A stretch of 64,000 bases of DNA, from positions 1 to 64,000 of the forward strand of contig JAITEB010000027.1 of NCBI GenBank assembly GCA_031282245.1, written 5' to 3'. Each line of letters opens with the position of its first letter. Positions within the stretch are counted from its first letter, which is position 1. Position numbers and translations under genes: made by a program. Shown in pieces: positions 41,784 to 50,522 of the stretch. The notes under the pieces are model-generated. The model saw nothing but the letters and a program-made list of their open reading frames with translations. It was not told the DNA's origin and made no database searches. The stretch comes from Oscillospiraceae bacterium (GTDB lineage Bacteria > Bacillota > Clostridia > Oscillospirales > Ruminococcaceae).

Positions 41784-42809
41784 TTATAATATTATCATAG
41801 CGTCGCCGAAGCTGTAAAACCTGTATTTTTCCTCAATGGCAATTTTATAAAGCCGCCTGGTTTTCTCGCATCCCGCGAAAGCCGAAACAAGCATGATCAG
41901 CGTGCTTTCCGGAAGGTGAAAATTAGTAATAAGCCCATCCAGAATTTTGAATTTATACCCCGGGTATATAAAAATGTCAGTATAGCCCTCAGCTTCCCGG
42001 ACTATGCCGTTCTCGTCAGCCGCAGATTCCAGTGTCCGGCAGCTTGTAGTGCCGACAGAGACAACGCGTCCGCCGGACTTTTTGGCCGCGTTAATCACCT
42101 CCGCGCTTTCCCTCGAAATAAAATAGTGTTCTGCGTGCATTTTGTGTTCTTCTATGCTTTCAGCCCGAACCGGCCTGAAAGTTCCCAAACCGACATGAAG
42201 CGTAATATATGCAAGCTTTACGCCTTTATCTTCTAATCTTTGCAAAAGTTCCCGCGTGAAATGCAGTCCGGCAGTCGGCGCCGCAACAGAACCGAGATTT
42301 TTGGAGTAGACAGTCTGATAGCGCTCTTTGTCCTGCAAAATTTTTTTTATATAGTGCGGCAGCGGCATCTGGCCTATATTTTCCAGTATATCATAAAAAC
42401 TGTCGTTATAATAAAACTCTGCGAGTCTGTTCCCGTTTTTCAAAACTTCTGCGATTTTGAGCCGCAGCAAACCGTCCGCAAAAATAATTTCCGTTCCGGT
42501 TGTTGCCTTCCTGCCCGGTTTGGTTAAAATTTCCCAGACCGAACTGTTTTTTTGCTCCAGAAGAAGAATCTCGACATCCGCGCCGCTGTCGCTGCGTTTT
42601 CCGTAGAGTCTTGCGGGCAAAACCCGCGAATTATTCAAAACGAGAACATCGCCACTGTCAAGAAAATCAATAATATCATAAAAACGCTTGTGATATACTT
42701 CCTGAGTATACTTATTGTAATATAAAAGCCGGCTGTGATCGCGCGGTTCCGCCGGGCTTTGGGCAATAAAATTATCCGGCAAATCATACCAAAAATCTGA
42801 AGTATTGAT
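41784..42809 (-). CDS. queA: S-adenosylmethionine:tRNA ribosyltransferase-isomerase (apparent ATC start)
   Basis: QueA turns preQ1-tRNA into epoxyqueuosine-tRNA. The protein has the usual NTSDFWYDLPDNFIAQ start, then VLNNSRVLPARLYG, VAAPTAGLHFT, LHVGLGTFRPV, SVGTTSCRTLES and NFHLPESTLIMLVSAF. A perfect AGGAGG (42824-42819) is followed after nine bases by ATC (42809-42807), giving 341 residues, exactly the family length. No ATG, GTG or TTG lies at the right distance. The nearest ordinary start, GTG 42851, would place the ribosome site inside the gene and add 14 odd residues. I annotate the ATC start; a base error is the alternative. Confidence 0.9.
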   Translation of the reverse strand: MNTSDFWYDLPDNFIAQSPAEPRDHSRLLYYNKYTQEVYHKRFYDIIDFLDSGDVLVLNNSRVLPARLYGKRSDSGADVEILLLEQKNSSVWEILTKPGRKATTGTEIIFADGLLRLKIAEVLKNGNRLAEFYYNDSFYDILENIGQMPLPHYIKKILQDKERYQTVYSKNLGSVAAPTAGLHFTRELLQRLEDKGVKLAYITLHVGLGTFRPVRAESIEEHKMHAEHYFISRESAEVINAAKKSGGRVVSVGTTSCRTLESAADENGIVREAEGYTDIFIYPGYKFKILDGLITNFHLPESTLIMLVSAFAGCEKTRRLYKIAIEEKYRFYSFGDAMIIL

Positions 42810-43039
42810 TTTAAACGACCTCCTTTTTGAGAACGCGAAAAAAATCCGCACTGCCCGGCTACATATTATACCGCATCTTAAATATTAATTCAAGGATTTT
42901 TATCCGGACTCCCGTTCAGCACAGAATTTTTAAATTATCACTTGTTTTTCGGCATAGAATATGACATAATATACAGAAACGAGTTGTAAGAACGGCGGTT
43001 AAATACGCGCTGTGCCGCCTTCCGGAGGAATTGTAAAAA

Positions 43040-43630
43040 ATGTCTATAATTCTCAACTACGCATCTAAAATGCTGCCATATATTTTAGTGGCGGCTGTCG
43101 TCGTTTCTCTAATTAGATACGGGATTTGCAGGAGCCGCTCAAGGCGGATGTACAAAAATTCGACAGCCCATGAAATATGGCTTGTAATTTTTGCCGGATA
43201 TATTGCGGGGCTTCTTTCTTTGACTGTCTTTCCCACCATAATTTTTTCCGGTTCGTGGCCGCGGTTTATTATTATTGAAGACAAACGCACTAATTTTATC
43301 CCCTTTTACGAGTTTTTTGTGCAAATAATACAGAAAAAAAGTTTTAATTATTTTTTGATTAATATTTTGGGGAACATAGGCGTTTTTGTTCCGATAGGCT
43401 TTTTTCCGCCTCTTCTTTGGCGAAAAGTCAACTGGAGAACCGCCCTGTTGATCGGTTCTCTATTTTCGGCCTTTATAGAAACTGTGCAGTACTTTACGGG
43501 CCGCGCCTGTGACATAAACGACATTTTGCTCAACGTTCTGGGCTGTATGCTCGGCTATTGGCTTTACAGGCTGTTTTTGGCCGTCGCGGGCGGCTACCGG
43601 GCGGATAAATTCAGACAGTCCAAAAGATAG
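43040..43630 (+). CDS. VanZ-family membrane protein
   Basis: A 196-residue protein with about five hydrophobic segments. VanZ marks: NFIPFYEF, NILGNIGVFVPIGFFPPLL, then SAFIETVQYFTGRACDINDILLNVLGCMLGYW. VanZ confers low-level teicoplanin resistance in the vanA cluster; stand-alone members are common in Clostridia and of unknown role. GGAGG lies before the ATG. It is divergent from queA and ends in a terminator. Confidence 0.88.
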   Translation: MSIILNYASKMLPYILVAAVVVSLIRYGICRSRSRRMYKNSTAHEIWLVIFAGYIAGLLSLTVFPTIIFSGSWPRFIIIEDKRTNFIPFYEFFVQIIQKKSFNYFLINILGNIGVFVPIGFFPPLLWRKVNWRTALLIGSLFSAFIETVQYFTGRACDINDILLNVLGCMLGYWLYRLFLAVAGGYRADKFRQSKR

Positions 43631-43632
43631 AC

Positions 43633-43664
43633 AAAAACCCGGCTTAACTAAGCCGGGTTTTTTT
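43633..43664 (+). terminator. Terminator after the VanZ gene
   Basis: A 14-bp stem (43633-43646 with 43649-43662) with a very small loop and T-run, starting three bases after the stop. Confidence 0.88.
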
Positions 43665-44020
43665 AGTGTGCCCTGAGGGAAATGAAAAAAATACGCCTTA
43701 TGCAATGCAAGCGCAAATTTAGAAACAGAAATTAATTTTTAAAACTTTAAATATATCACTGTCTGAGCTATTTAAGAAATATGTTTCGCGTTTTTTTACA
43801 GCAAAATCTTTATTTAATTTTATTTTATATAATTTATACAATAATATAGCTTTTTTGAGAATTGTTTTTAGTATATTATATAATAAATTTGAAGATTGAG
43901 AAAATAAATTTCTATTCTTTTTTGTTCGCCCGACTGTTATACTTCAAACGCAGATAAACATCTGCACTGTACTCCAGCCTGCAAAAGGCTCAACATATCT
44001 TTCAGGAGGTTAGTGTTTAT
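43665..44020 (+). promoter_or_regulatory. AT-rich upstream region and promoter of mglBAC
   Basis: TTGAGA (43855-43860), an 18-nt spacer and TATAAT (43879-43884) form the best promoter. The leader is about 135 bases with a good AGGAGG site. I found no clear catabolite-repression (cre) site. The remainder of the gap is AT-rich and without genes. Confidence 0.6.
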
Positions 44021-45034
44021 ATGAAGAAAATTATCGGCATTCTGCTCTGCGCAGCCCTTTTAGTCACAATGTTCGCGTCGTGCGGCGGCGGCAGTAAGGC
44101 GACAAGCCTGCAAGGCGCAAAAGTCGGCGTTTGCATCTACAAGTTCGACGATAACTTTATGACCCTCTATCGCACCGAACTTGAAAAGTATCTTAAAGAA
44201 AAAGGCGCGGCTTCTGTCAGTGTTATGGACGGAAAAAACGACCAGGCGGAACAGACCAACCAGATCAACAACTTCATCACGCAGGGCGTTGATCTTCTCA
44301 TCATCAATCTGGTTCAGTCCTCTTCAGCTTCTCAGATCGCCGATATCGTTCACGCAAAAGGCGTTCCAACAGTGTTTATTAACCGCGAACCGGATAAGGC
44401 CGAGCAGGATCGCTGGGTCGCCAACAATATGAAATGCACATATGTCGGCGCTGACGCAAGCCAGAGCGGAACTTTCCAGGGCGAAATCGTAACCGAGCTT
44501 CCCGACAAGGGCGATGTTAACGGCGACGGCGTTATCAATTATATTATGGTCATGGGCGACCCCGAGAACGTTGACGCTCAGCTCAGAACCGAATATTCAG
44601 TCAAAGCTCTGACCGACGCCGGACTTGCAGTTAACCTTCTTGACCAGCAGCGCGGCGACTGGGATCAGGCAAGAGGCCAGGAAATCGTTGCAAACGATCT
44701 TACCGCTTACGGCAACGACGTCGAAGTTGTTTTCTGCAACAACGACGCTATGGCAATGGGCGCTCTTCAGGCTATTGAATCCGCCGGACGTACAGTGGGC
44801 ACGGATATTTATCTGCTCGGCGTCGACGCTCTTGCGGAAGCCTGCACAGCTATTCTTGACGGACGTATGACCGGTACCGCTCTGAACGACCATTTCGGCC
44901 AGTCTCACAAAGCGGCGGATGTCGGCGATATGTTCCTCAAGGGCGAGAAAGTTGACCCATACTACAGAGTCGACTATATGAAGGTTACAAAAGATACCGC
45001 ACAGCAGGTTCTTGATTTGCTCGGAGTTAAATAA
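44021..45034 (+). CDS. mglB: Galactose/glucose ABC transporter substrate-binding lipoprotein
   Basis: The 337-residue lipoprotein captures galactose, glucose or methyl-galactoside outside the cell. It has a lipobox (FASC, Cys21) and the MglB fold: VGVCIYKFDDNFMTLYRTEL, NQINNFITQGVDLLIINLVQ, the calcium loop DKGDVNGDGVINYIM (near 165-179), DWDQARGQ and FCNNDAMAMGAL. The calcium loop separates MglB from RbsB or XylF. It is processed by the LspA in this window. A hairpin lies between it and mglA. Confidence 0.93.
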   Translation: MKKIIGILLCAALLVTMFASCGGGSKATSLQGAKVGVCIYKFDDNFMTLYRTELEKYLKEKGAASVSVMDGKNDQAEQTNQINNFITQGVDLLIINLVQSSSASQIADIVHAKGVPTVFINREPDKAEQDRWVANNMKCTYVGADASQSGTFQGEIVTELPDKGDVNGDGVINYIMVMGDPENVDAQLRTEYSVKALTDAGLAVNLLDQQRGDWDQARGQEIVANDLTAYGNDVEVVFCNNDAMAMGALQAIESAGRTVGTDIYLLGVDALAEACTAILDGRMTGTALNDHFGQSHKAADVGDMFLKGEKVDPYYRVDYMKVTKDTAQQVLDLLGVK

Positions 45035-45063
45035 CAGACGTCAACTCATAGCTGAAATACTGT

Positions 45064-45094
45064 ATAAGGCGCGGTTTATCAGGCTGCGCCTTAT
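45064..45094 (+). terminator. Intercistronic hairpin between mglB and mglA
   Basis: A 9-bp stem ATAAGGCGC/GCGCCTTAT with a 13-nt loop, 30 bases after the mglB stop, followed by TTTC rather than a T-run. Such a hairpin typically protects or partly terminates so that the binding protein is made in excess over the other subunits. Confidence 0.6.
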
Positions 45095-45175
45095 TTCATA
45101 TAAGGCGGGTTGCGCCGGAGTTTCCGCGCGCTTAGACAACCCGCATAATTTTTGTAAGACAGGAGGGATTGGATT

Positions 45176-46681
45176 TTGGGCGAATACTTCCTTGAATTAA
45201 AAGGAATTTCCAAAGCGTTTCCGGGCGTACAGGCTCTTGACAACGTCAGCCTGCAAGTGCGCCCGGGCAGCGTGCACGCCCTTATGGGCGAAAACGGCGC
45301 GGGAAAAAGCACCCTTATGAAATGCCTTTTCGGAATATATAAAATGGATGCCGGCCAGATTTTGCTGGAAGGGGAAGAAGTCTCTGTCATAAACCCGCTG
45401 GACGCTCTTCAAAAGGGCATTGCCATGGTTCATCAGGAGCTTCAGCCGATACCGGACAGAAGCATTGCCGAAAATATCTTCTGTGGAAGATACCCCACCA
45501 AAGGCGTGTGGCCCATCCGATGGACAGACGACAAAAAAATGAACGAAGAAGCCCAGAAATGGCTTGGCGAGGTTTCCCTTAACATGGACTCCAAAACCAA
45601 GCTCAGGGAACTTTCTATATCGCAGATGCAGATTGTGGAGATCGCCAAAGCCATCTCCATGAACGCAAAACTGGTTATTCTTGATGAGCCGACCTCCTCG
45701 CTCACACAGTCGGAAGTGGAAAAGCTTTTCGCAATTATAAACAGGCTTCGTGAGCGCGGGGTTGCGATTATATATATATCACACAAAATGGACGAAATTC
45801 TGAGAATTTCCGACGAAGTGACGATCATGCGCGACGGGCAGTACATCGGCACATGGAAATCCTCCGAAATGACCGTTGACATGATCATCTCCAAAATGGT
45901 CGGGCGGGACCTGACCAACGTGTACCCGCCGAAAACCAACACCCCCGGAGAAGTTGTTTTTTCTGTCAGGAATTACAGCAGCACCCTTCCGCATTCTTTT
46001 AAAGAAGTGAACTTCGACCTGCGCAAGGGAGAGATTCTGGGCTTCGCGGGGCTTGTGGGGGCGCAGCGGACGGAGCTGATGGAGGCCATATTCGGGCTGC
46101 GCTCATTGGAAAAAGGCTCCGTCGAGCTTAACAAGCGCGTTTTGAGGATAAAGCGCCCGCGCGACGCAATTCTTTCAAAGATAGGCATGATAACCGAGGA
46201 TCGGCGCGGAAGCGGGATTTTCGGCGTTCTTTCAGTCAAGGACAATATCTCCGTATCGTCGCTGAATAATTACCTGCTGGCCGGGATTGTTCTGGATGAC
46301 GCAAAAATAGATAAGCTCGTCAATGACAATGTGGGCAGACTGAGCATAAAAACGCCGGATCTGAGGACGCTGATTAAGTCCCTGTCCGGCGGCAACCAGC
46401 AGAAGGTTATTATCTCGCGCTGGCTGGCCAATAACCCTGACGTGCTCATCATGGATGAGCCGACGCGCGGAATTGACGTCGGCGCCAAATACGAGATTTA
46501 CCAGATCATGATCAACCTGGCCAATGAGGGCAAGTCAATCATAATGGTCTCGTCCGAGATGGCCGAGCTTATCGGCGTTGCCGACAGAATAGCCGTAATG
46601 TGCAACGGCAGGCTGACAGGCATTGTCGAGGGCGAAGAAGCCAACCAGGAAAGAATTATGCAGCTTGCGACCCAATTCTAG
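45176..46681 (+). CDS. mglA: Galactose/glucose ABC transporter ATP-binding protein
   Basis: A 501-residue double ATPase. The first domain has GENGAGKST (about 38-46), the DEPTSSLT Walker B and the H-loop YISHKMDEI. The second has a degenerate Walker A (GLVGAQRTE), signature LSGGNQQKV and DEPTRGIDVG. This tandem is characteristic of sugar CUT2 transporters (MglA/RbsA). The start is TTG 45176 with GGAGGG upstream; no ATG fits. The 141-bp spacer to mglB contains a hairpin; mglC follows after 24 bp. Confidence 0.95.
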   Translation: MGEYFLELKGISKAFPGVQALDNVSLQVRPGSVHALMGENGAGKSTLMKCLFGIYKMDAGQILLEGEEVSVINPLDALQKGIAMVHQELQPIPDRSIAENIFCGRYPTKGVWPIRWTDDKKMNEEAQKWLGEVSLNMDSKTKLRELSISQMQIVEIAKAISMNAKLVILDEPTSSLTQSEVEKLFAIINRLRERGVAIIYISHKMDEILRISDEVTIMRDGQYIGTWKSSEMTVDMIISKMVGRDLTNVYPPKTNTPGEVVFSVRNYSSTLPHSFKEVNFDLRKGEILGFAGLVGAQRTELMEAIFGLRSLEKGSVELNKRVLRIKRPRDAILSKIGMITEDRRGSGIFGVLSVKDNISVSSLNNYLLAGIVLDDAKIDKLVNDNVGRLSIKTPDLRTLIKSLSGGNQQKVIISRWLANNPDVLIMDEPTRGIDVGAKYEIYQIMINLANEGKSIIMVSSEMAELIGVADRIAVMCNGRLTGIVEGEEANQERIMQLATQF

Positions 46682-46705
46682 TCAAAGAGGAGGAAAATAT
46701 ATATT

Positions 46706-47725
46706 ATGCCCGAAAAACTTAACGGCTGGTTTGAAAAGAAGTTCAAAGACTTCTCTATCGGCGATTTTCTTATCAAGAACGCCCTGATTATTATCCTGAT
46801 TATTATGGCCATTGTCGCCGCCATTTATAACGGGAATTTCGTTTCAGCCAACAACTTCAAGAATATAAGCATAAACTTTTCGGCGCGCTTTCTTATTGCG
46901 CTTGGCGTAAGCGGCTGCCTTATCACCCGCGGGACCGATCTTTCCGCTGGCCGTATGGCCGGGCTTGGCGCGTGCATTGCCGGAACGCTGCTGCAAACTT
47001 CCGATTATGCGCAAAAATTCTTCCCCAATTTGGGCGATGTGCCTATTTTAGCGGTATTTGTTCTGGCGATGGTGATCTGCGGCTTTTTTGGACTGATTAA
47101 CGGGATCGTCGTATCTTATCTGAAAGTTCCGCCGTTTATCGCGACCCTGGGCACGCAGACGATTGTTTACGGCGCGTGCCAGCTGTACAGCCCGATGCCC
47201 CTGGGCGGCTACCGCAAGGATTACACCGCTTTGTCCAGCACTTTCTTCCTTGGAAACTCAATTCCTTTATTTATAGTTATCGCCGCGCTTGTCGGCGCGT
47301 TTATGTGGTTTTTGTATAATAAAACCCGGCACGGAAAATACATGTACGCCATCGGCGGGAACGAAACAGCCGCCGAAGTTTCCGGCGTTAACGTTTCAAA
47401 GACGCTGATTATTATTTATACTCTTGCCGGGCTGCTTTATGCGGCGGGCGGGGTTCTGCTTGGGGCGAAAGCGGGCGGAGCCACGGTCAACACGGGTTAC
47501 GGCTATGAGCTGGAGGCAATCGCCTCTTGTACTATCGGCGGCGTTTCGACAACCGGAGGTATAGGGAAAATTTCCGGGATAGTCATCGGTGTGCTGGTGT
47601 TCGAGTTTTTGAAGACCTCCATGCAGTTTTTGGGAATTAACCCCGCCGTGCAGTATATAATACAGGGCGTTGTAATTATTCTTGCGGTTGCGCTTGACCT
47701 GCGCAAGTATCTTGCCAAAAAGTAG
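46706..47725 (+). CDS. mglC: Galactose/glucose ABC transporter permease
   Basis: A 339-residue CUT2-type permease with about ten spans. Motifs: RGTDLSAGRMAGLGACIAG, FGLINGIVVSYLKVPPFIATLGT, AIGGNETAAEVSGVNV and GYELEAIASCTIGGVS, typical for MglC. AGAGGAGG precedes the ATG. It completes the mglBAC importer. Confidence 0.95.
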   Translation: MPEKLNGWFEKKFKDFSIGDFLIKNALIIILIIMAIVAAIYNGNFVSANNFKNISINFSARFLIALGVSGCLITRGTDLSAGRMAGLGACIAGTLLQTSDYAQKFFPNLGDVPILAVFVLAMVICGFFGLINGIVVSYLKVPPFIATLGTQTIVYGACQLYSPMPLGGYRKDYTALSSTFFLGNSIPLFIVIAALVGAFMWFLYNKTRHGKYMYAIGGNETAAEVSGVNVSKTLIIIYTLAGLLYAAGGVLLGAKAGGATVNTGYGYELEAIASCTIGGVSTTGGIGKISGIVIGVLVFEFLKTSMQFLGINPAVQYIIQGVVIILAVALDLRKYLAKK

Positions 47726-47755
47726 TTCTCCTGTTTCTTTCTCTATAATATAATA

Positions 47756-47796
47756 AAAGCGGCAAAATCCGCCTTTTCGGTGGATTTTGCCGCTTT
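47756..47796 (+). terminator. Terminator after mglC
   Basis: A 15-18-bp stem (47756-47773 with 47779-47796), one G:T pair near the loop, loop TTTTC. It sits 30 bases after mglC and can also serve the convergent gene that ends at 47827. Confidence 0.8.
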
Positions 47797-47826
47797 AGCT
47801 ATTTTTAATTTTGCTGTAAAATCAGG

Positions 47827-50073
47827 CTACTTGAGATAGATTGCCATTCTTACGCCGATGTTGTCAGAAGCCCGCAGTTCGGGCGGGAAAGCGCTCTTGC
47901 TGTTGCTGGGCGTCTTGAGGGAATCGTTATTATAGGAGCCGCCGCGGTTAATGCGGTTGTTGCCCCGGGATTCCATCGTCCATTCCCAAACGTTTCCGGA
48001 GAGGTCGTAAATGTTATTGATCTTTGCGGCCTCGAAAGCGCCAGACGCCAGGCGCATGGGCGTGCCGGACTGCTTGGTTTTGTATTTATTGTCGATATTA
48101 TAATATTGTAAAGTCTCGTTGATATAATTGCCCCTGCCAAGACCAACCGAACCATAGTTAGCATACAGCGGGTTGCTCTCAATCCAGTCAATCGCAGCAT
48201 CCCACTGGCAGCCCCAGATCATGCCGCCGCCCACTTTGCCGTTGCCGGCGTAAAGTTCTCCGGTTTTTCTGTACATAGTGTACCAGTTGGCAAGCGATAC
48301 GCTGTTTGCGCCTTTGCGTACGACATAAGTGACCTTGTCAATATCGCCGGTTTCGTATCTGCCTATATAAAAACCGCCGTTTTTCTCAACGCTTGCTATC
48401 ATTTCGTCAAACTTGCCCTTAAGCTCGGCCTCAAAGCCCGCTTGATCGGTGGCCGCTGAGCCTGCTTCTTTCAGGTTGTCCACATTGTCGTCGCTCGCGA
48501 TAGCCTTCGCTTCGTTGGACGCTTTCATTTTGGCCAGCGTTTCTCCGGAGACAGGAACCCAGACAAACTCGTTGCCCAATACGTCTCTGATTACTATGCC
48601 GTTGTCTCTGCCGCCTTCGACATATTCAAAGCCGCCGGGGATCTCAACATCGTCCACATAAGAAGACTCGCTCCCGTCTTCAATGTCGTCATCATAAGAT
48701 ACGTTCTTGCCGATATAGAGCGTCATTCTTGTGCCGATATTATCTGGCTGGATAATATTGGGAGGGAAAAAGCTCCTGCTTAGAATACTAAAAGCATCGG
48801 ACAGATTGTTATAGCTTCCGCCGCGGTCAACCCTGTAAAGGTTGTTTTTGGCTTCCATCGTCCATTCCCACACGTTCCCGAAAAGATCGTAAATATTATT
48901 GCTCTTTGCGCTCTCGTAGCTTCCTGTGGGGATTCTTGCGCTCTTGTTGGAGACTTTTGTTTTCGCAACGCCAGCAACGTCGTAAATAAAGCCTTCGTTG
49001 TAGTAGTTGCCCTTGCCTGTGCCGTTGTCAGTATAGGTGCTGCCAAGGGTGTCTTCAATCCATTTGACGGCGGCCGTCCATTGGCAGTTCCAGATCATGC
49101 CGCTGGTCACTTTGGCCGTTTCGTCATTGGCATAAAGCGCCTTTGATTTCGCGTACATGACATACCACGAATTGAGTACCAGATTGTCGTTGCCCTTTTT
49201 GACGACGGCGGGCTGGTCGTATCTTATATTTCCCGTGGTGTAGCGGCCGATATAAAAGCCCTTGTATTTTGTCACGCTGTTCAACATGGAATCAAATTCT
49301 TCCTGAAGCTGGGCTTTGAACTCCTCGGCGTTTGTCGCGTCGGAACCGGCCGCGCGGAGGTTTTCGATGTTATTGTCGGCCTCAACCACGCCCGCTTCTT
49401 TTGACTGCCTGAGCGGGGTTACATCCGACACGGGAACCCATACAAACTGGTTGCCGTCTTTATCTTGAATTACAAGGCCGGTGTTCTCGTCGCCTTCGAC
49501 ATGCTCAAAGCCGCCCGGGATAGGCACGCCTCCCTCCCAATGATCGACGTTAGGATCATCGGATTCAGGGGGCTCGGGCTCGGGCTCGGGTTCCGGTTCA
49601 GGCGGCGCCTCGGGCCTGACCTCAAAGTTATACCCCATACCCATCGCATAGTCTTGGACAAAGCCGAACGCATCAGATATAAGTGTTGTCGTAAACGGGA
49701 ATGCATAATCGCCGATGCTTGTGATTGAAAGGGGCAGATCGGCTGTCATCAGGTTGGCGCTGTTCATAAAAACGCCGTCGCCGATTGTTGTAATCCCCTG
49801 TGTTATTTCCAGCTTGTAAACGTTTTCTTCCGAAAAAGACGGGACTTTTTCCGCAATTGCCGCCAAAATATCGGCGTAATCCGTCAACAGTATTTCCGAA
49901 TGCCCATTTTCGCCAGCGCCAATGCCAAGCTTGCCCTGCGCCGAGTCATAGCCCCAGACAAGTCCGCTTGTTATGGAGCCTCCCAGATTGTTGTCAGCGG
50001 CCATGCTCACTGTAAAAAGGCCAATGCTGAAAACAAGTGCGACAAGCAAAGCGCTGATTAATTTTCTTTTCAT
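47827..50073 (-). CDS. Secreted protein with leucine-rich repeats and two FGE-sulfatase (C-type-lectin fold) domains
   Basis: A 748-residue exported protein. A signal peptide (about residues 1-25, ending SMA) is followed by a short BspA-like LRR_5 part (ITTIGDGVF, ITSIGDYAF), a Pro-Glu linker (about 155-170) and two homologous domains (about 185-460 and 475-748). Each has the FGE-sulfatase signatures: FVWVPVS, GFYIGRY, IYDLFGNVWEWTME or IYDLSGNVWEWTME, and a RGGSYNN then PDNIGTRM or SDNIGVRM end. The cysteines of true formylglycine-generating enzymes are absent, so it is more likely a binding or surface protein than an enzyme. GGAG lies about 14 bases before the ATG. It is monocistronic. Confidence 0.82.
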   Translation of the reverse strand: MKRKLISALLVALVFSIGLFTVSMAADNNLGGSITSGLVWGYDSAQGKLGIGAGENGHSEILLTDYADILAAIAEKVPSFSEENVYKLEITQGITTIGDGVFMNSANLMTADLPLSITSIGDYAFPFTTTLISDAFGFVQDYAMGMGYNFEVRPEAPPEPEPEPEPEPPESDDPNVDHWEGGVPIPGGFEHVEGDENTGLVIQDKDGNQFVWVPVSDVTPLRQSKEAGVVEADNNIENLRAAGSDATNAEEFKAQLQEEFDSMLNSVTKYKGFYIGRYTTGNIRYDQPAVVKKGNDNLVLNSWYVMYAKSKALYANDETAKVTSGMIWNCQWTAAVKWIEDTLGSTYTDNGTGKGNYYNEGFIYDVAGVAKTKVSNKSARIPTGSYESAKSNNIYDLFGNVWEWTMEAKNNLYRVDRGGSYNNLSDAFSILSRSFFPPNIIQPDNIGTRMTLYIGKNVSYDDDIEDGSESSYVDDVEIPGGFEYVEGGRDNGIVIRDVLGNEFVWVPVSGETLAKMKASNEAKAIASDDNVDNLKEAGSAATDQAGFEAELKGKFDEMIASVEKNGGFYIGRYETGDIDKVTYVVRKGANSVSLANWYTMYRKTGELYAGNGKVGGGMIWGCQWDAAIDWIESNPLYANYGSVGLGRGNYINETLQYYNIDNKYKTKQSGTPMRLASGAFEAAKINNIYDLSGNVWEWTMESRGNNRINRGGSYNNDSLKTPSNSKSAFPPELRASDNIGVRMAIYLK

Positions 50074-50470
50074 TAGGTTTAGTTTTCTCCTTTCTGAATT
50101 CTGCTTGTGTTGATTATTTATTCCGGACCAAAAAATTTTGGTGGTTGACGCCCCCCTTTTTTTTAATTATCTTGATGCTACTATTATCTTCACTATTGTT
50201 TAAAAATATGTAGTTATAGTAATACTGAATCGTTTAGTAATATCGTATTTAGATTATAAACTTAATTTTTATTTCTGTCAATCAATTTTGCAAAATTTTA
50301 AATTAATAATTATAATTTTAATCAAATATTAATATGTTCCCTGAAAAATAAGCTGTTCTATATATTTTTTCGCCTGGAATAAAAATTTAATAATATTATA
50401 TTTGCTTATAATATTATTATTGATTTAACGTGCAAAACTAGTTTTTTATAGTTTTGTTAATTAAATATAT
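50074..50470. other. AT-rich gap upstream of the FGE-domain gene
   Basis: Nearly 400 bases that are very AT-rich and hold no gene, RNA or repeat I can name. The CCCCCCTTTTTTTT tract at about 50151-50163 is notable. The promoter of the minus-strand gene must lie here, but AT-richness makes choices arbitrary. No reverse transcriptase or template repeat is present. Confidence 0.4.
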
Positions 50471-50506
50471 AAAACCAGCCCCGCCGGGAAAGGCGGGGCT
50501 GGTTTT
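50471..50506. terminator. Terminator of the ALDH-FIST operon
   Basis: A 15-bp GC-rich stem (50471-50485 with 50492-50506), loop GGGAAA, 17 bases beyond the minus-strand ALDH stop, followed by TATATATTTAATT on the minus strand. Confidence 0.85.
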
Positions 50507-50522
50507 ATACGCTTTATTGGCC

